Shown: positions 24,559-33,578, counted from the first letter of the stretch. The stretch: 64,000 bases of DNA from JAABTH01 sp964492615 (GCA_964492615.1 CAZBKZ010000005.1:41123-105122), one strand, 5' to 3'. The notes: generated from the sequence alone by a model not told the origin. Program-made: numbers and translations.

Positions 24559-25440
24559 GTGCAAATGTCAGTTCAGGTGAGCAGTGAAATGCAGGCAGAA
24601 TTGCTAAAAGATCAGCAGGATGAAATAACAGCTTATTACCTCTATAACAAAATTGCCGATTATGTTAAAGATAAAGACAACCGGAATGTAATCAGGGCGG
24701 TAGCCGATGATGAACTGAAACATTACAAGACGCTGAAAAGCATTACCGGCATAGAGTTAAAGCCGCAGCGATTGAAAGTATTCATTTTTTACTGGATTAC
24801 CAGGATTCTCGGTTTAACTTTTGGTATAAAACTTCTGGAAAGAGCGGAAAACCAGGCTGTAACATCCTATGGCGGTAAAGAACAGCAGGTGGATGGTCTC
24901 AATGAAATCATTGCCGATGAAGAAAGGCATGAAACCGAGTTGATTAACATGATCAACGAGGAGAGGTTGCATTACATGGGTTCGGTTGTCTTGGGTTTAA
25001 ATGATGCCCTGGTGGAACTAACCGGAGCACTGGCCGGTTTTACTTTTGCTTTCCAGGATACAAAACTTATTGCCCTGACAGGCCTGATCACCGGAATAAG
25101 CGCTTCTTTTTCCATGGCCGCCAGTGAATATCTGTCAAAAAAACAGGAGGGCGGGCAGGATGCGCTCAAGTCGGCGCTTTACACCGGTACTGCTTATGTT
25201 ATTACCGTGGCCTTACTAGTTTTGCCGTTTTTACTTTTGAAAAACCCTTTCATCAGCCTTGCTGCTACCCTTGTGATTGCAGTGGTGGTTATTTTTCTCT
25301 TCAATTTTTATGTCTCAGTCGCCAATGATTACAGTGTTAAGAAGAGATTCGCAGAAATGGCAGTTATATCGCTTGGTGTAGCTGGCATATCGTTCGTAAT
25401 CGGGATCCTGGTCAGGTATTTTTTCGGTATTGATATTTAA
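24559..25440 (+). CDS. Erythrin-VIT1 (ferritin-like plus CCC1/VIT1) iron transporter
   Basis: 293 residues. The GTG at 24559 has GGAGG 6 bases upstream; ATG at 24565 is an alternative. Residues about 10-130 form a ferritin-like four-helix segment with di-iron ligands in DQQDEITAYYLY, ADDELKHYK and ADEERHETEL. Residues about 137-293 are a VIT1/CCC1-type membrane domain starting GSVVLGLNDALVELTGALAG. Er-VIT1 (MbfA-like) proteins oxidise and export or sequester iron. The setting next to an Fe(II) uptake operon fits iron homeostasis. Confidence 0.88.
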   Translation: MQMSVQVSSEMQAELLKDQQDEITAYYLYNKIADYVKDKDNRNVIRAVADDELKHYKTLKSITGIELKPQRLKVFIFYWITRILGLTFGIKLLERAENQAVTSYGGKEQQVDGLNEIIADEERHETELINMINEERLHYMGSVVLGLNDALVELTGALAGFTFAFQDTKLIALTGLITGISASFSMAASEYLSKKQEGGQDALKSALYTGTAYVITVALLVLPFLLLKNPFISLAATLVIAVVVIFLFNFYVSVANDYSVKKRFAEMAVISLGVAGISFVIGILVRYFFGIDI

Positions 25441-25539
25441 GCTTCAGCTGCCTGTAAGGGGTTACTGTGGATGATTGCCATAAATTATGATATAAGTATT
25501 TTGTGTCTGAAAATAAATTACGGGAGGATGATCTTACTG

Positions 25540-25944
25540 ATGAAAAAAGAAGATGTTTTAAGTTTCCTGAAAGAGAACCGGGTTTTCTATATAGCAACGG
25601 TTGATGGAGATAAACCGGCGGTACGGCCCTTTGGTTTTGTTATGGACTATGACGATAAGCTTTATTTATGCACAAACAATAAGAAGGATGTTTTTAAACA
25701 GCTGCAGGCTAACCCTAATCTTGAAATTAGCGCTTTCGGCTCCGGAGAAAAGTGGCTGCGGTTAAGCGGTAAGGCGGTTGTTAATACTACCAGGGCTGTA
25801 AAAGAGGCTGCCCTGCAGGAAATGCCATTCTTAAAAAACCTATATTCAGTTGATGATGATCTCTTTGAGCTTTTTTACCTGGCAGAGGGGGAAGCTTCAT
25901 TTCGCTCGGTAAAAGGGGATATAATCGATACTGTTAAGTTTTAA
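25540..25944 (+). CDS. Pyridoxamine-5'-phosphate-oxidase-like flavoprotein
   Basis: 134 residues. LKENRVFYIATVDGDKPAVRPFGF is the opening of the split-barrel flavin-binding fold, followed by LYLCTNNKKDVFKQLQANPN and ISAFGSGEKWLRLSGKAV. This small clostridial type binds FMN and is often annotated PNPOx-like; a role in B6 synthesis is doubtful. The ATG at 25540 is 12 bases from GGGAGG; an ATG at 25528 is too close. Confidence 0.85.
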   Translation: MKKEDVLSFLKENRVFYIATVDGDKPAVRPFGFVMDYDDKLYLCTNNKKDVFKQLQANPNLEISAFGSGEKWLRLSGKAVVNTTRAVKEAALQEMPFLKNLYSVDDDLFELFYLAEGEASFRSVKGDIIDTVKF

Positions 25945-25977
25945 TCATTGTTTTTTAGTATCAAAGAAGCTTAAAAA

Positions 25978-26006
25978 ACCGGGCCCGGTAAGCAGGCCCG
26001 GTTTTT
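25978..26006. terminator. Bidirectional terminator
   Basis: ACCGGGCC-cggtaagca-GGCCCGGT (25978-26002) with TTTTC downstream and a run of A upstream, serving both convergent genes. Confidence 0.9.
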
Positions 26007-26007
26007 C

Positions 26008-26847
26008 TTACAGTTCGAAGCGCCACAGCGCCCGATCTTGCTCAGCAGTGACAGAGACTGTGCAGTCTATATTTTTAATTTTCAACCCCAGCCACAAGTG
26101 ACTGGCGCAAATTCCTATATCAACATTGGGATGTTCCCACTTAACATGCTTGTAACCGTGGGGCATGGCCAAAGTGATAGTTTTGTAATCAGAAGAGATG
26201 TTAAAACGCCAGTGCTGGCTGTTGGCCCCTGAAGGAGCTTTCCGGGCCAGGTCCAGGGCATAGAGGATTTCAGGGGGCAGTTTTGTTTCATCAATATTGT
26301 TCTCAAGCAAACTTTTTAAAGGTTTGCGCTTATGGCTGAACAGGGTTGTTTGCATGCGGTCCATAAAGCGCAGGCCTTTTTCTTCCCAGTAACCGAGAGG
26401 CGATATGCAGATCACCCGCTCCCCATCGACCTCGCCTCTACCGAAACCCCACTTCGGTGCTGGTTCTTCCCTGAAACGCCCCAGGTGAGGCATCAGGCGT
26501 TCCAGTTCAGCCAGGGTGTAGTGGCCATACCAACAGGTTGCCAGGCCCAGGCTGGTAGCATAGAGGATGATAACTTCTCCCACGAAACCAGCCTGTGAAA
26601 TTGATGTTGTATCTGTGGCCGCCATAAAGGCAATATTGTCCGGTGGCGAGTTAAAAACCGTGTAAAGCTTTTTATCCGGGTTGGCTTTAAAACGTTGTAT
26701 CTTCACCCCGTGTTCAAAAGGCAGTTTTAAATTGGCAATAAAATCATCAATTAAACCTGAAATGTTTTCTTCCATGGGCTGCATTTCAAAACTACGGGTG
26801 GAACGACGCATATTTACGGCGCTCTCCCAGTCAGCAACTTCAAGCAT
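26008..26847 (-). CDS. Nitroreductase-family flavoprotein (TM1586-like)
   Basis: 279 residues. The N-terminal half has NMRRSTRSFE, the FMN-binding start of nitroreductases, and the C-terminal half has DLARKAPSGANSQHWRF, the second FMN-phosphate motif, with ATCWYGHYTL between. This single-chain arrangement with both half-sites is the TM1586-type nitroreductase. It is expected to reduce an organic substrate with NAD(P)H; the substrate is unknown. The ATG is preceded by GGAGG. Confidence 0.85.
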   Translation of the reverse strand: MLEVADWESAVNMRRSTRSFEMQPMEENISGLIDDFIANLKLPFEHGVKIQRFKANPDKKLYTVFNSPPDNIAFMAATDTTSISQAGFVGEVIILYATSLGLATCWYGHYTLAELERLMPHLGRFREEPAPKWGFGRGEVDGERVICISPLGYWEEKGLRFMDRMQTTLFSHKRKPLKSLLENNIDETKLPPEILYALDLARKAPSGANSQHWRFNISSDYKTITLAMPHGYKHVKWEHPNVDIGICASHLWLGLKIKNIDCTVSVTAEQDRALWRFEL

Positions 26848-26895
26848 CCTGATATTATCCTCCTTCGTCCTTTTAGGTTTCAGTTGGGCAAAGTT

Positions 26896-27735
26896 TTACT
26901 GCTTCCCGCTCAGGGTAACAATTACTATCTCCGGTTTCATGCTGAAGCGGAGCGGCAAACCGCTTTCTCCCAGTCCGGCATTTATAAGCATAGTAGTGTT
27001 TTTCGAGCTAAAAAGCCCGTAATCATATGTGGGGAAAAAGCCCTGCCCGGGAATGTAGAGAGCTCCCAGGAAGGGAAGCCTGATCTGCCCCCCGTGGGTA
27101 TGGCCGACCAGGAGCAGGTCAATATTTTTTTCTGTTGCTTTGCTAAAAATTGCCGGACTGTGGGCAAGTAAAAATACCGGGGCTGCTTCTGTTACGTCTT
27201 GTAGGGCCATATCGAGCCTGGCCATGCCCAGGGAAGGATCGTCTACCCCGGCCAGCCAGACAAAATCGTTTTCCATCTTTAGCTGCACAGATCTGTTGTG
27301 CAGGATTGTGACGCCGTGTGCAGTTAATATTTTTTCCAGCTCATCGTAACCGGCCCATATTTCGTGATTCCCTCGAACATAAAAAATATCGCTGTTCTCC
27401 AAACCTGCCAGAAGCTCTTCGGCAGGGGCAGTATCCGGTCTTTTCCTGTCAACCAGGTCACCTGTGATAACTATAACGTCGAAATCCTGCTTCCTGATCA
27501 GGTTAAGCAGCTTCTGCTGGCCAGTTCCGAACCTTTTGCTGTGCAGGTCGGTCAGGTGAAGGATAGTGAATCCCTCAAACCCGGGAGGAAGGTATTTAAT
27601 TTCGATTGAATATTGTTTAATCATAATGGTGCGGGTTTCCCGGTGCAGGCAAAAAGATACTGTTGAGATTATTAAAACTACTATTATTAAACAGGCAATA
27701 GTCATCTTTGTTTTATGGGTAAAAGGTTTCTTCAA
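26896..27735 (-). CDS. Membrane-anchored metallophosphoesterase (YkuE/YaeI type)
   Basis: 279 residues. After one N-terminal membrane helix (about 10-28), the calcineurin-like motifs appear in order: LHLTDLHSKRFG (D-x-H), GDLVDR, YVRGNHE (GNHD/E), LLAHSP and GHTHGGQ. The two-metal phosphoesterase core is complete. Family members such as YkuE hydrolyse phosphate esters outside or near the membrane, possibly of UDP-lipid or similar; the substrate here is unknown. Confidence 0.92.
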   Translation of the reverse strand: MKKPFTHKTKMTIACLIIVVLIISTVSFCLHRETRTIMIKQYSIEIKYLPPGFEGFTILHLTDLHSKRFGTGQQKLLNLIRKQDFDVIVITGDLVDRKRPDTAPAEELLAGLENSDIFYVRGNHEIWAGYDELEKILTAHGVTILHNRSVQLKMENDFVWLAGVDDPSLGMARLDMALQDVTEAAPVFLLAHSPAIFSKATEKNIDLLLVGHTHGGQIRLPFLGALYIPGQGFFPTYDYGLFSSKNTTMLINAGLGESGLPLRFSMKPEIVIVTLSGKQ

Positions 27736-27841
27736 CGTCCTTTTAGTCTCCTGTTTTTAATGGGTTTATCGTAATGTCTTATTATAACATCCTTAGTCTA
27801 TTGCTGCTGTAACTGGTTAATGTTGAGTACTATTGCTTTCG

Positions 27842-27870
27842 TTGGTTTGCTTTCCGGAAAATGGTATAAT
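27842..27870 (+). promoter_or_regulatory. Promoter of the lipoprotein gene
   Basis: TTGGTT at 27842-27847, 17-base spacer, TATAAT at 27865-27870. Confidence 0.65.
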
Positions 27871-27932
27871 TATATAAGTTATCTCCAGCCGTTTAGCCGC
27901 ATTTCATAAAAAAATGAATAGGGGTAATACTC

Positions 27933-28817
27933 ATGAAGTTAACTAAAATATTAACAGTAGCGGTTCTTCTCCTGGTATTTTTTGCCCTCCTGACCGGTTG
28001 CTCCGGCGATGGTCAGGAAGTGCAGAGAAACAGTGATGAGGCTGAGCCAGAGGCCGGTTTGGTAAATACAATAGATTTTTCCGGGCGCTGGTCGGGAACA
28101 GTCCTGATTGCCGAAGTAAAAAACAGTGAAGAATTAAAGTACATGGAAGGTGCAGTTTTCGACTGCGATCTCGATCTCGATATTGATGAGAACGGTGATG
28201 GTTTCGCCGACATCTACCTGGACGACGAACTGGCCGGTCCGGACCTTGTGGCCAGGGTGGCTCAGGATCGTCCGCACCTGGTCGGTGAATTGTTTTCCAG
28301 CCCTTTTGAGCTGTATGGAACATTCAGTGATGAAAGCGGGGAATGGACCTTCACCGGTGGCGGTGATACTATCGATGAAGAGGTCGTTATTCACCTGGTA
28401 TTTAACCTTACCGGTTCAGCATCACAGGCCGGGACAGCCCAGTCTTCAGAAGAGCCTGATTCTCCGGTACCGGGGGTTTCTGCTGATGCGCCCCTGGACC
28501 AATTTTTAGTTGGATCCTGGATGGCTGACGAGTTGTTTGGTGAATACAGGGTCAAAACGTTTAAAGCCGACGGCACTGCCATACATACCATGGATAAACC
28601 GGGAGGTTCGGGAGACGACATTAACAACTGGCCCAATGGTGATTGGACAATAGTTGAATCAGCTTCCGGAACCTGGAGAGTATCAGGGACAACGCTGATT
28701 ACCGAAGTTGAACCTGAATTTCTTGGCCTGGACACAGAAGTTAAAATTATTGATGAGAACACGATAGAGATTTGGGAACTGCACACCAAAACACTTTATT
28801 ACCGGGTTCCCCAATGA
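27933..28817 (+). CDS. Secreted lipoprotein of unknown function
   Basis: 294 residues. Signal peptide with lipobox LLTGC (Cys23) shows membrane anchoring by a lipid. Residues about 45-160 hold a beta-rich region with a Asp-rich loop DLDLDIDENGDGFADI that resembles a calcium-binding loop. A second beta-rich region (about 185-294) has VGSWMADELFGEYRVKTFKADGT. The two halves resemble lipocalin-like small repeats of extracytoplasmic lipoproteins, but no family was recognised with confidence. Confidence 0.8.
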   Translation: MKLTKILTVAVLLLVFFALLTGCSGDGQEVQRNSDEAEPEAGLVNTIDFSGRWSGTVLIAEVKNSEELKYMEGAVFDCDLDLDIDENGDGFADIYLDDELAGPDLVARVAQDRPHLVGELFSSPFELYGTFSDESGEWTFTGGGDTIDEEVVIHLVFNLTGSASQAGTAQSSEEPDSPVPGVSADAPLDQFLVGSWMADELFGEYRVKTFKADGTAIHTMDKPGGSGDDINNWPNGDWTIVESASGTWRVSGTTLITEVEPEFLGLDTEVKIIDENTIEIWELHTKTLYYRVPQ

Positions 28818-28868
28818 TAAAAAGCAAGGCACGGCAGGAGATAAAACGGTAAACAATCAATCAGGAAA

Positions 28869-28897
28869 GCAGCCCTGGTCTAACCGGGGCTGCTTTT
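28869..28897 (+). terminator. Rho-independent terminator after lipoprotein gene
   Basis: GCAGCCC (28869-28875) pairs with GGGCTGC (28887-28893), followed by TTTTAA. Confidence 0.85.
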
Positions 28898-28953
28898 AAT
28901 AATAAGGGAAAATATCTTTTTAAGCAGTTATTAAGTAGATAACCTTGCTGCTT

Positions 28954-30633
28954 TTAAAAGTCATCCGGGTCAACCATTACTTCAAGCAGATAAGGTTTTT
29001 CTTTTTGCAGAGCTTTCTCAAGGGCCGGTGCAATAGCTTCACCTTCGGATATTTTTTCTGCCTCCACGCTAAAGCTGTTTGCCAGGGCGCAATAGTCTAT
29101 ACCGGAAATATCTGTACCCGGATAGATATCTTTTTCCACAGCAACGCCCTTGTAATGCAGGAGTCCTTTCCTTACGGCAGCATAACGCTGGTTGTTGATC
29201 ACCACAAAAACAACAGGGATATTGTACTTAAAGGCAGTCCATATACTCTGTACTCCGAAAAGCAGCGAGCCGTCACCGGTAAAACATATAACTCTTTGTT
29301 TGGGGTCTCCGCATTTAACCCCCAGGGCGGCGCCGGAGCCCCAGCCCAGGCTGCCGCAGCTCTGGCCGTATAGACTTTTGCTGTTTGGGCGCTTCAGGTA
29401 TTCAACCAGGTGAGCGTCAGAAGTGGGTGTGTCTACAACAACAGTTGTTTTTTCATTCATAACCTGCGATATGCCTTCCACCAGGGAGGCTATCCTGATC
29501 GGTTTTGCTGCAGCAGCCTTTTTAAGCGCGGCTTCCACTTCTTTGCCGCGTTGCTCATTAAGCATTTCGACAGTTTTATTCCTGTAGGCGATCAGGTTTT
29601 TCTTCTCCCCCAGTAACGGAGCCAGGGCTGCTTTAAGTTTTCTAACAGTCTCCCGGGTATTCCCGCACAGCGGAACGTCTGCCCTATAAAGTTTATCTAT
29701 TTCCTTCATATCTTCGTGCTGGTGTAGTAGTTTTGTTCCCCTGCTAATTTCCGGGGTTGCCGGTATGGTAAATTCAGCAAAAAGCTTTGCCCCCAGGGCT
29801 AAAATTACATCGGCCTTTTCTGCAGCCGGAGTATTTGCTTCGTAAGGCCCCAGGAAACGCCGGTCGGTTGTCGGGTAACCGTTGTAATAAAAGCTCCATT
29901 TCGACTCACAGCATACCCCGGCCCCAAGCATGTCGGCCAGCTCTTTAACCTCATCGATACAGTTTTCCTTGCCGGCCCCTGTGCCGGAAACAATCAGGGG
30001 GAAACTGCTCTCGGCCAGGATATGGGCTGCCCGATCTATATCTTCATCGGCCGGGGCGCTTCTATAATTCACATTGCAGCGTGGGAACGAGTAAACACTG
30101 TTTTCACAGGCCGGTGCTTCAAGCACATCCTGGGGTATTACCAGCAGGGTTGGTCCCTGGGGTGGTTTAATGGCCATTTGAAAAGCCCGATTCAGGTCTT
30201 CAACTAGTTCCTCTGAGCGAAGCGACTGCCAGTCCCATTTGGTGTATTGTTTGACCATTTCCTGTTCATGAGTAGTGGTGGTTATACCACCATGAGAAAG
30301 GAGCCCCTGGGGTTTAATAACGTTAATCACAACAATTGGCGAGTGGCTCATTTTGGCGGAATAAATCTGGCTGATCCCGTTTGCCAGACCTACATTGGCG
30401 TGCAGCATTACAATTTGCGGTGTGCCGGTTACCCGCGAATGCCCGTCTGCTGCAGCAACTGCTGAACCTTCAAAGGGGAAGAGAATAAAATCAAAATCAT
30501 CTTCGTCTGCACATGCGTCAATTATCGACACCTCGGTTGTTCCCGGGCAACAATAAATACGATTTATATTTCTTTTTTTTAAAGCTTCAATAAATAATTT
30601 GCCGCCATTATTGTGTTTTGTCACTTTTATCAT
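28954..30633 (-). CDS. Thiamine-pyrophosphate-dependent enzyme (acetolactate synthase / benzoylformate decarboxylase-like)
   Basis: 559 residues. The N-terminal PYR domain has the catalytic Glu55 in FPFEGSAVAAADGHSR, the middle domain has the DHS-Rossmann fold (IVSGTGAGKENCIDEVKELA), and the C-terminal PP domain has the TPP-Mg motif GDGSLLFGVQSIWTA and VVFVVINNQ (GDG...NN). The AHAS-specific residues and an IlvN-type small subunit are not seen, so true acetolactate synthase is unlikely; it fits 2-oxoacid decarboxylase/lyase relatives. It is a single leftward gene. Confidence 0.82.
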   Translation of the reverse strand: MIKVTKHNNGGKLFIEALKKRNINRIYCCPGTTEVSIIDACADEDDFDFILFPFEGSAVAAADGHSRVTGTPQIVMLHANVGLANGISQIYSAKMSHSPIVVINVIKPQGLLSHGGITTTTHEQEMVKQYTKWDWQSLRSEELVEDLNRAFQMAIKPPQGPTLLVIPQDVLEAPACENSVYSFPRCNVNYRSAPADEDIDRAAHILAESSFPLIVSGTGAGKENCIDEVKELADMLGAGVCCESKWSFYYNGYPTTDRRFLGPYEANTPAAEKADVILALGAKLFAEFTIPATPEISRGTKLLHQHEDMKEIDKLYRADVPLCGNTRETVRKLKAALAPLLGEKKNLIAYRNKTVEMLNEQRGKEVEAALKKAAAAKPIRIASLVEGISQVMNEKTTVVVDTPTSDAHLVEYLKRPNSKSLYGQSCGSLGWGSGAALGVKCGDPKQRVICFTGDGSLLFGVQSIWTAFKYNIPVVFVVINNQRYAAVRKGLLHYKGVAVEKDIYPGTDISGIDYCALANSFSVEAEKISEGEAIAPALEKALQKEKPYLLEVMVDPDDF

Positions 30634-30736
30634 GTCCTCCGTTCAATCTGCCTGTTGTAAACGGACAGTAATGTAATAGATGTCACTTATATAGTAGCAT
30701 AAAACTTAACAGTAGATAACTTTATGCTTATTCAGA

Positions 30737-30765
30737 TTGACTTATCGGGCAGTGATAGATATAAT
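30737..30765 (+). promoter_or_regulatory. Promoter of the riboswitch-HU transcript
   Basis: TTGACT (30737-30742), 17-base spacer, TATAAT (30760-30765). Transcription would begin just before the riboswitch aptamer. Confidence 0.8.
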
Positions 30766-30773
30766 CATTTTTA

Positions 30774-30852
30774 TCAAGGAAAAGGCAAACCCATAGCAAT
30801 ATGGGGACGCAAAACCATGGGTCCCTTCACAGGATCGCCAGGTTGCCCTTAT
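30774..30852 (+). promoter_or_regulatory. Cyclic-di-GMP class I (GEMM-I) riboswitch aptamer
   Basis: The GEMM-I core is present in order: GGCAAACC (30784-30791), a perfect hairpin CCCATA-GCAA-TATGGG closed by a GNRA tetraloop, the invariant GACGCAAAACC, a second stem containing GGGTCC and AGGATCGCC, and the closing AGGTTGCC (30840-30847). The GNRA loop and its receptor arm are the tertiary contact of this class. The base at the position that discriminates c-di-GMP from cyclic GMP-AMP reads G, as in c-di-GMP binders (alignment by eye to Vibrio Vc2). It lies in the leader of the HU gene, 160 bases before its start. Confidence 0.85.
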
Positions 30853-30873
30853 ATAGAGCAGATGGGCCACTTG

Positions 30874-30900
30874 AAGGCAGCCGGCAGGGTTGCCTTGTTT
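30874..30900 (+). terminator. Riboswitch expression-platform terminator
   Basis: AAGGCAGCC (30874-30882), loop ggcag, GGTTGCCTT (30888-30896) then GTTTATCTT. The heptamer GGTTGCC occurs both in the aptamer 3' strand (30841-30847) and in the terminator 3' strand, and both can pair with GGCAGCC (30876-30882), so aptamer folding and terminator formation are linked: ligand binding would free the terminator (an OFF switch). Confidence 0.6.
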
Positions 30901-31010
30901 ATCTTAACAGTATCTATTATAGTTGGGAGTGATGCCCTGAGCTGTATTATATTTTTTTTCAGACGCTTTAATTTATGACCAAAAAAATTAAAAAGGAGCT
31001 ATTATAAAAA

Positions 31011-31283
31011 ATGAACAAATCCGAACTTATTGACAGTGTAGTAGAATATACCGGTATGATGAAGAAAGATAGTGAGAAAGCGGTTAATGCTGTTGTTGAA
31101 TCAATTTCCGAAGCCCTGGCTAAAGGTGAGAAAGTTCAGCTGATCGGTTTTGGAACCTTTGATATACGCAAAAGAAACGCCAGGGAAGGCCGCAATCCGA
31201 GCACTGGAGAAACCATAAAAATTCCCGCTCAAAACGTTCCGGTTTTTAAGCCCGGCAAAGGTCTGAAAGATAAAGTTAAGTAG
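31011..31283 (+). CDS. hup: HU-type nucleoid DNA-binding protein
   Basis: 90 residues, the standard HU length. MNKSELIDSVVEYTGMMKKD opens the HU fold and RNAREGRNPSTGETIKIPA is the DNA-clasping arm with the conserved proline; VPVFKPGKGLKDKVK ends the chain. AAGGAGCT lies upstream of the ATG. HU bends and compacts DNA. Its transcript begins with a c-di-GMP riboswitch, which is an uncommon regulatory target for this gene. Confidence 0.95.
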   Translation: MNKSELIDSVVEYTGMMKKDSEKAVNAVVESISEALAKGEKVQLIGFGTFDIRKRNAREGRNPSTGETIKIPAQNVPVFKPGKGLKDKVK

Positions 31284-31309
31284 CAATATTATTCTTTTAT
31301 AAAAATGAT

Positions 31310-31348
31310 AAGGGGTTACTGCAGCATATGCGGAACCCCCTTTGTTTT
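31310..31348 (+). terminator. Terminator after HU
   Basis: AAGGGGTT (31310-31317) pairs with AACCCCxT (31334-31341) across a 16-base loop, followed by TTTGTTTTTAA. Confidence 0.75.
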
Positions 31349-31439
31349 TAATATGTTATGTTGTAAATTACATTCATGTTATAATGGGGTCCAATATATG
31401 AAAACTTCCCCTGTCATCTAAATTACAAGGGAGATTTCA

Positions 31440-33335
31440 ATGACAATGATTAAAGACTGCCTTAAAAAAAATATCGTTTTCATGCTGTTTATCCTTTTTA
31501 TAATACTGCATTGCTCCCCCACGGCAACAGCAGTTGAGACGCAGGCTGAACAGGTTACTCTGCATAAAGCCGTGCCGGCAGCCAACTCTTACCGGGCTGA
31601 CATTGCGGTAACCGGCCTGGTCCAGGGTTCTGGCGGTAGAAGAGTTAATCTTACGCTGACAGTAAGAGAGCTGGGCGATTCGTCGCTTTTAGGTTCAGTG
31701 CTTGTCTTGCTGCCCGACCTGAACGGTTCTGCCGGTTTTAGCAACTTCCGGATCAACGGCAGCGGGTCGACTGCATCTTCAGGTAAGCGATGGGAAGCGA
31801 TGATCGATGAACGGAGCGGTACTTATTTTCTTAACCTCAGGGCAAAAAGCGCTTCCGACTACCTGGGTAAAAATGAGCAGGTGTCGGTCTCATTTTCCGC
31901 CAATGTGCCGGCTTACGGTAATACAGGCGCATACCAGTTTAAAACCAGGGCCTGGACTGACAACAGTTCACGCGATTCCCTGCGTGTTAATCCGGCAAAC
32001 GGTTTGCCGGAAAACCTGAATTCTATGGCCTCCGGGTTCAATGACCCTGTAATTCATGTTGAACTTCCGGGTAAAACAGGCAGCAATAGTTATTATTTCA
32101 CAACCGATCGCGCCAGGGGCTTAACGGCGGAACTTTATGCCGAAGGCAGCGGTTTCCAGACTACCATATTCAGCTCGGCAAACTCGGTTGCTTATTTAAC
32201 AATACTTCAGCTGCCGGCTATGCATCATTACACAACAACAGCTTACCGTCCCGATGGCAATGGCGGATGGAGCGTTTCTGCAGTTGCTGAAAATCAGCCT
32301 GTTGATCTCCTCCAGGGTTATACTGCAGATTGGCGGAGTTATTACCACCGGGTACCCGGTCCGGGGAAAAAGGAAGTTTTCACTTATTTAGCGGAGATGC
32401 TGAAAGCTCAGCAGGAGCTTCAGGGTTACAATCTCTCCGGGCTTGGAGATGATGACTTAAAAGCGCTGGCAAACTGGGAAGGGATTACCTACTACCGGAC
32501 TGAATTAACGCCGCATTCTGAACAGGTCTGGTTTGCCGGAGTGGCACTTGAGCCGGGAGCAAAAGGGGTTTTAATGAAGCGGATAGACAGCGCTTACGGT
32601 ACTACTGCCTATGTTTTTAATGAAAACGATGAACTCTGGCCTTCTGGCAGAGGTTATCGCGGTCCGGATCACGGCTTTGGTTTTGTGCGTGATGGAGACG
32701 GTTACCGGGTTGAAAGAGGCCGCGATTATCCCGGAAGCTATGTTGATATTGAACAGGTTGCCGATGCATCTAAGGGCACAGTTACTCGCTACATAGATGT
32801 AAGCAGCCCCTTCTCCGGGGCATACCTTCGCGAAGATATGACGGTAAGCGGTAGTGGAAAAGTTGATGAAATATTGCGCAGTGTAAATATCAGGGCGGGG
32901 GCCTTTCTTGATTGGCCCGGTTCGGCGGCATTTTCCGATGACTGGGATCTCTGGGTTTTCCCGAACAGAAGCTCAGGTTCTGCAGTTTTTAACGCTCCTG
33001 CTTCCCAGCCTCAACAGCAGGGCGGCAGCGGGAGTTCATCTTCTGGCAGCGCTGCCGGCATTCCTGTGCAGGATGATAGTGATCTGCAAAGCGAGCAGGA
33101 GAGTGAAGCCCCGGAAGATAGCAGTGAAGAAGAAATAGCCCTGGTTCTGCCCCCTCAACCGGGAAACAGCAGCCGTGAAGAAACAGCTCCTGCTGAACCG
33201 GGTGTCGATATGGTTGAGTATGCTGCAGAACTATCCAGGGATAATAAGTCTGTCGGCATCACATTGCTTGTTATCATTGGTATCCTGGTTTTGATTACCA
33301 TTACTGCAATAGTTATTGTGATCAGAAAACGATAG
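31440..33335 (+). CDS. Secreted, C-terminally membrane-anchored protein of unknown function
   Basis: 631 residues. Signal peptide (about 1-31), then a mainly beta region with repeated turns, a Ser/Gly/Gln- and Glu-rich linker at about 520-590 (including QQQGGSGSSSSGS), and one C-terminal membrane helix (SVGITLLVIIGILVLITITAIVIV) with a basic end RKR, as in surface proteins held by a transmembrane anchor. The ATG follows AAGGGAG by 6 bases. It resembles cell-surface proteins of Firmicutes with immunoglobulin-like or cohesin-like modules, but no catalytic motif was seen. Confidence 0.75.
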   Translation: MTMIKDCLKKNIVFMLFILFIILHCSPTATAVETQAEQVTLHKAVPAANSYRADIAVTGLVQGSGGRRVNLTLTVRELGDSSLLGSVLVLLPDLNGSAGFSNFRINGSGSTASSGKRWEAMIDERSGTYFLNLRAKSASDYLGKNEQVSVSFSANVPAYGNTGAYQFKTRAWTDNSSRDSLRVNPANGLPENLNSMASGFNDPVIHVELPGKTGSNSYYFTTDRARGLTAELYAEGSGFQTTIFSSANSVAYLTILQLPAMHHYTTTAYRPDGNGGWSVSAVAENQPVDLLQGYTADWRSYYHRVPGPGKKEVFTYLAEMLKAQQELQGYNLSGLGDDDLKALANWEGITYYRTELTPHSEQVWFAGVALEPGAKGVLMKRIDSAYGTTAYVFNENDELWPSGRGYRGPDHGFGFVRDGDGYRVERGRDYPGSYVDIEQVADASKGTVTRYIDVSSPFSGAYLREDMTVSGSGKVDEILRSVNIRAGAFLDWPGSAAFSDDWDLWVFPNRSSGSAVFNAPASQPQQQGGSGSSSSGSAAGIPVQDDSDLQSEQESEAPEDSSEEEIALVLPPQPGNSSREETAPAEPGVDMVEYAAELSRDNKSVGITLLVIIGILVLITITAIVIVIRKR

Positions 33336-33351
33336 ATTCTTTTATCAGATT

Positions 33352-33371
33352 CCAGGAGTCCTCCTGGTTTT
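33352..33371 (+). terminator. Terminator after the surface protein
   Basis: CCAGGA-gtcc-TCCTGG (33352-33367) followed by TTTTA. Confidence 0.75.
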
Positions 33372-33578
33372 ACCTTTCTTGCCTGCATCAGGATTAACCG
33401 GCTTTCCGGTTTAATTAATTACCCCTAGGTATACAATCTATAAAATAATTATTTGCAGGCCTTTTAATATAATAGGTTTGATCAATACAGGTATATTTTC
33501 CGGCAGGAAAAGTAATAATCGAATTGAATTATATAATTAGCCTAACTACACAGCATCATGAGGTTTGATTAATTATTA

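Noticed and set aside
30724..30978. An 84-codon open frame upstream of HU
   Set aside because: It overlaps the promoter and the c-di-GMP riboswitch. The bases are explained by RNA structure, and the frame has no ribosome binding site.
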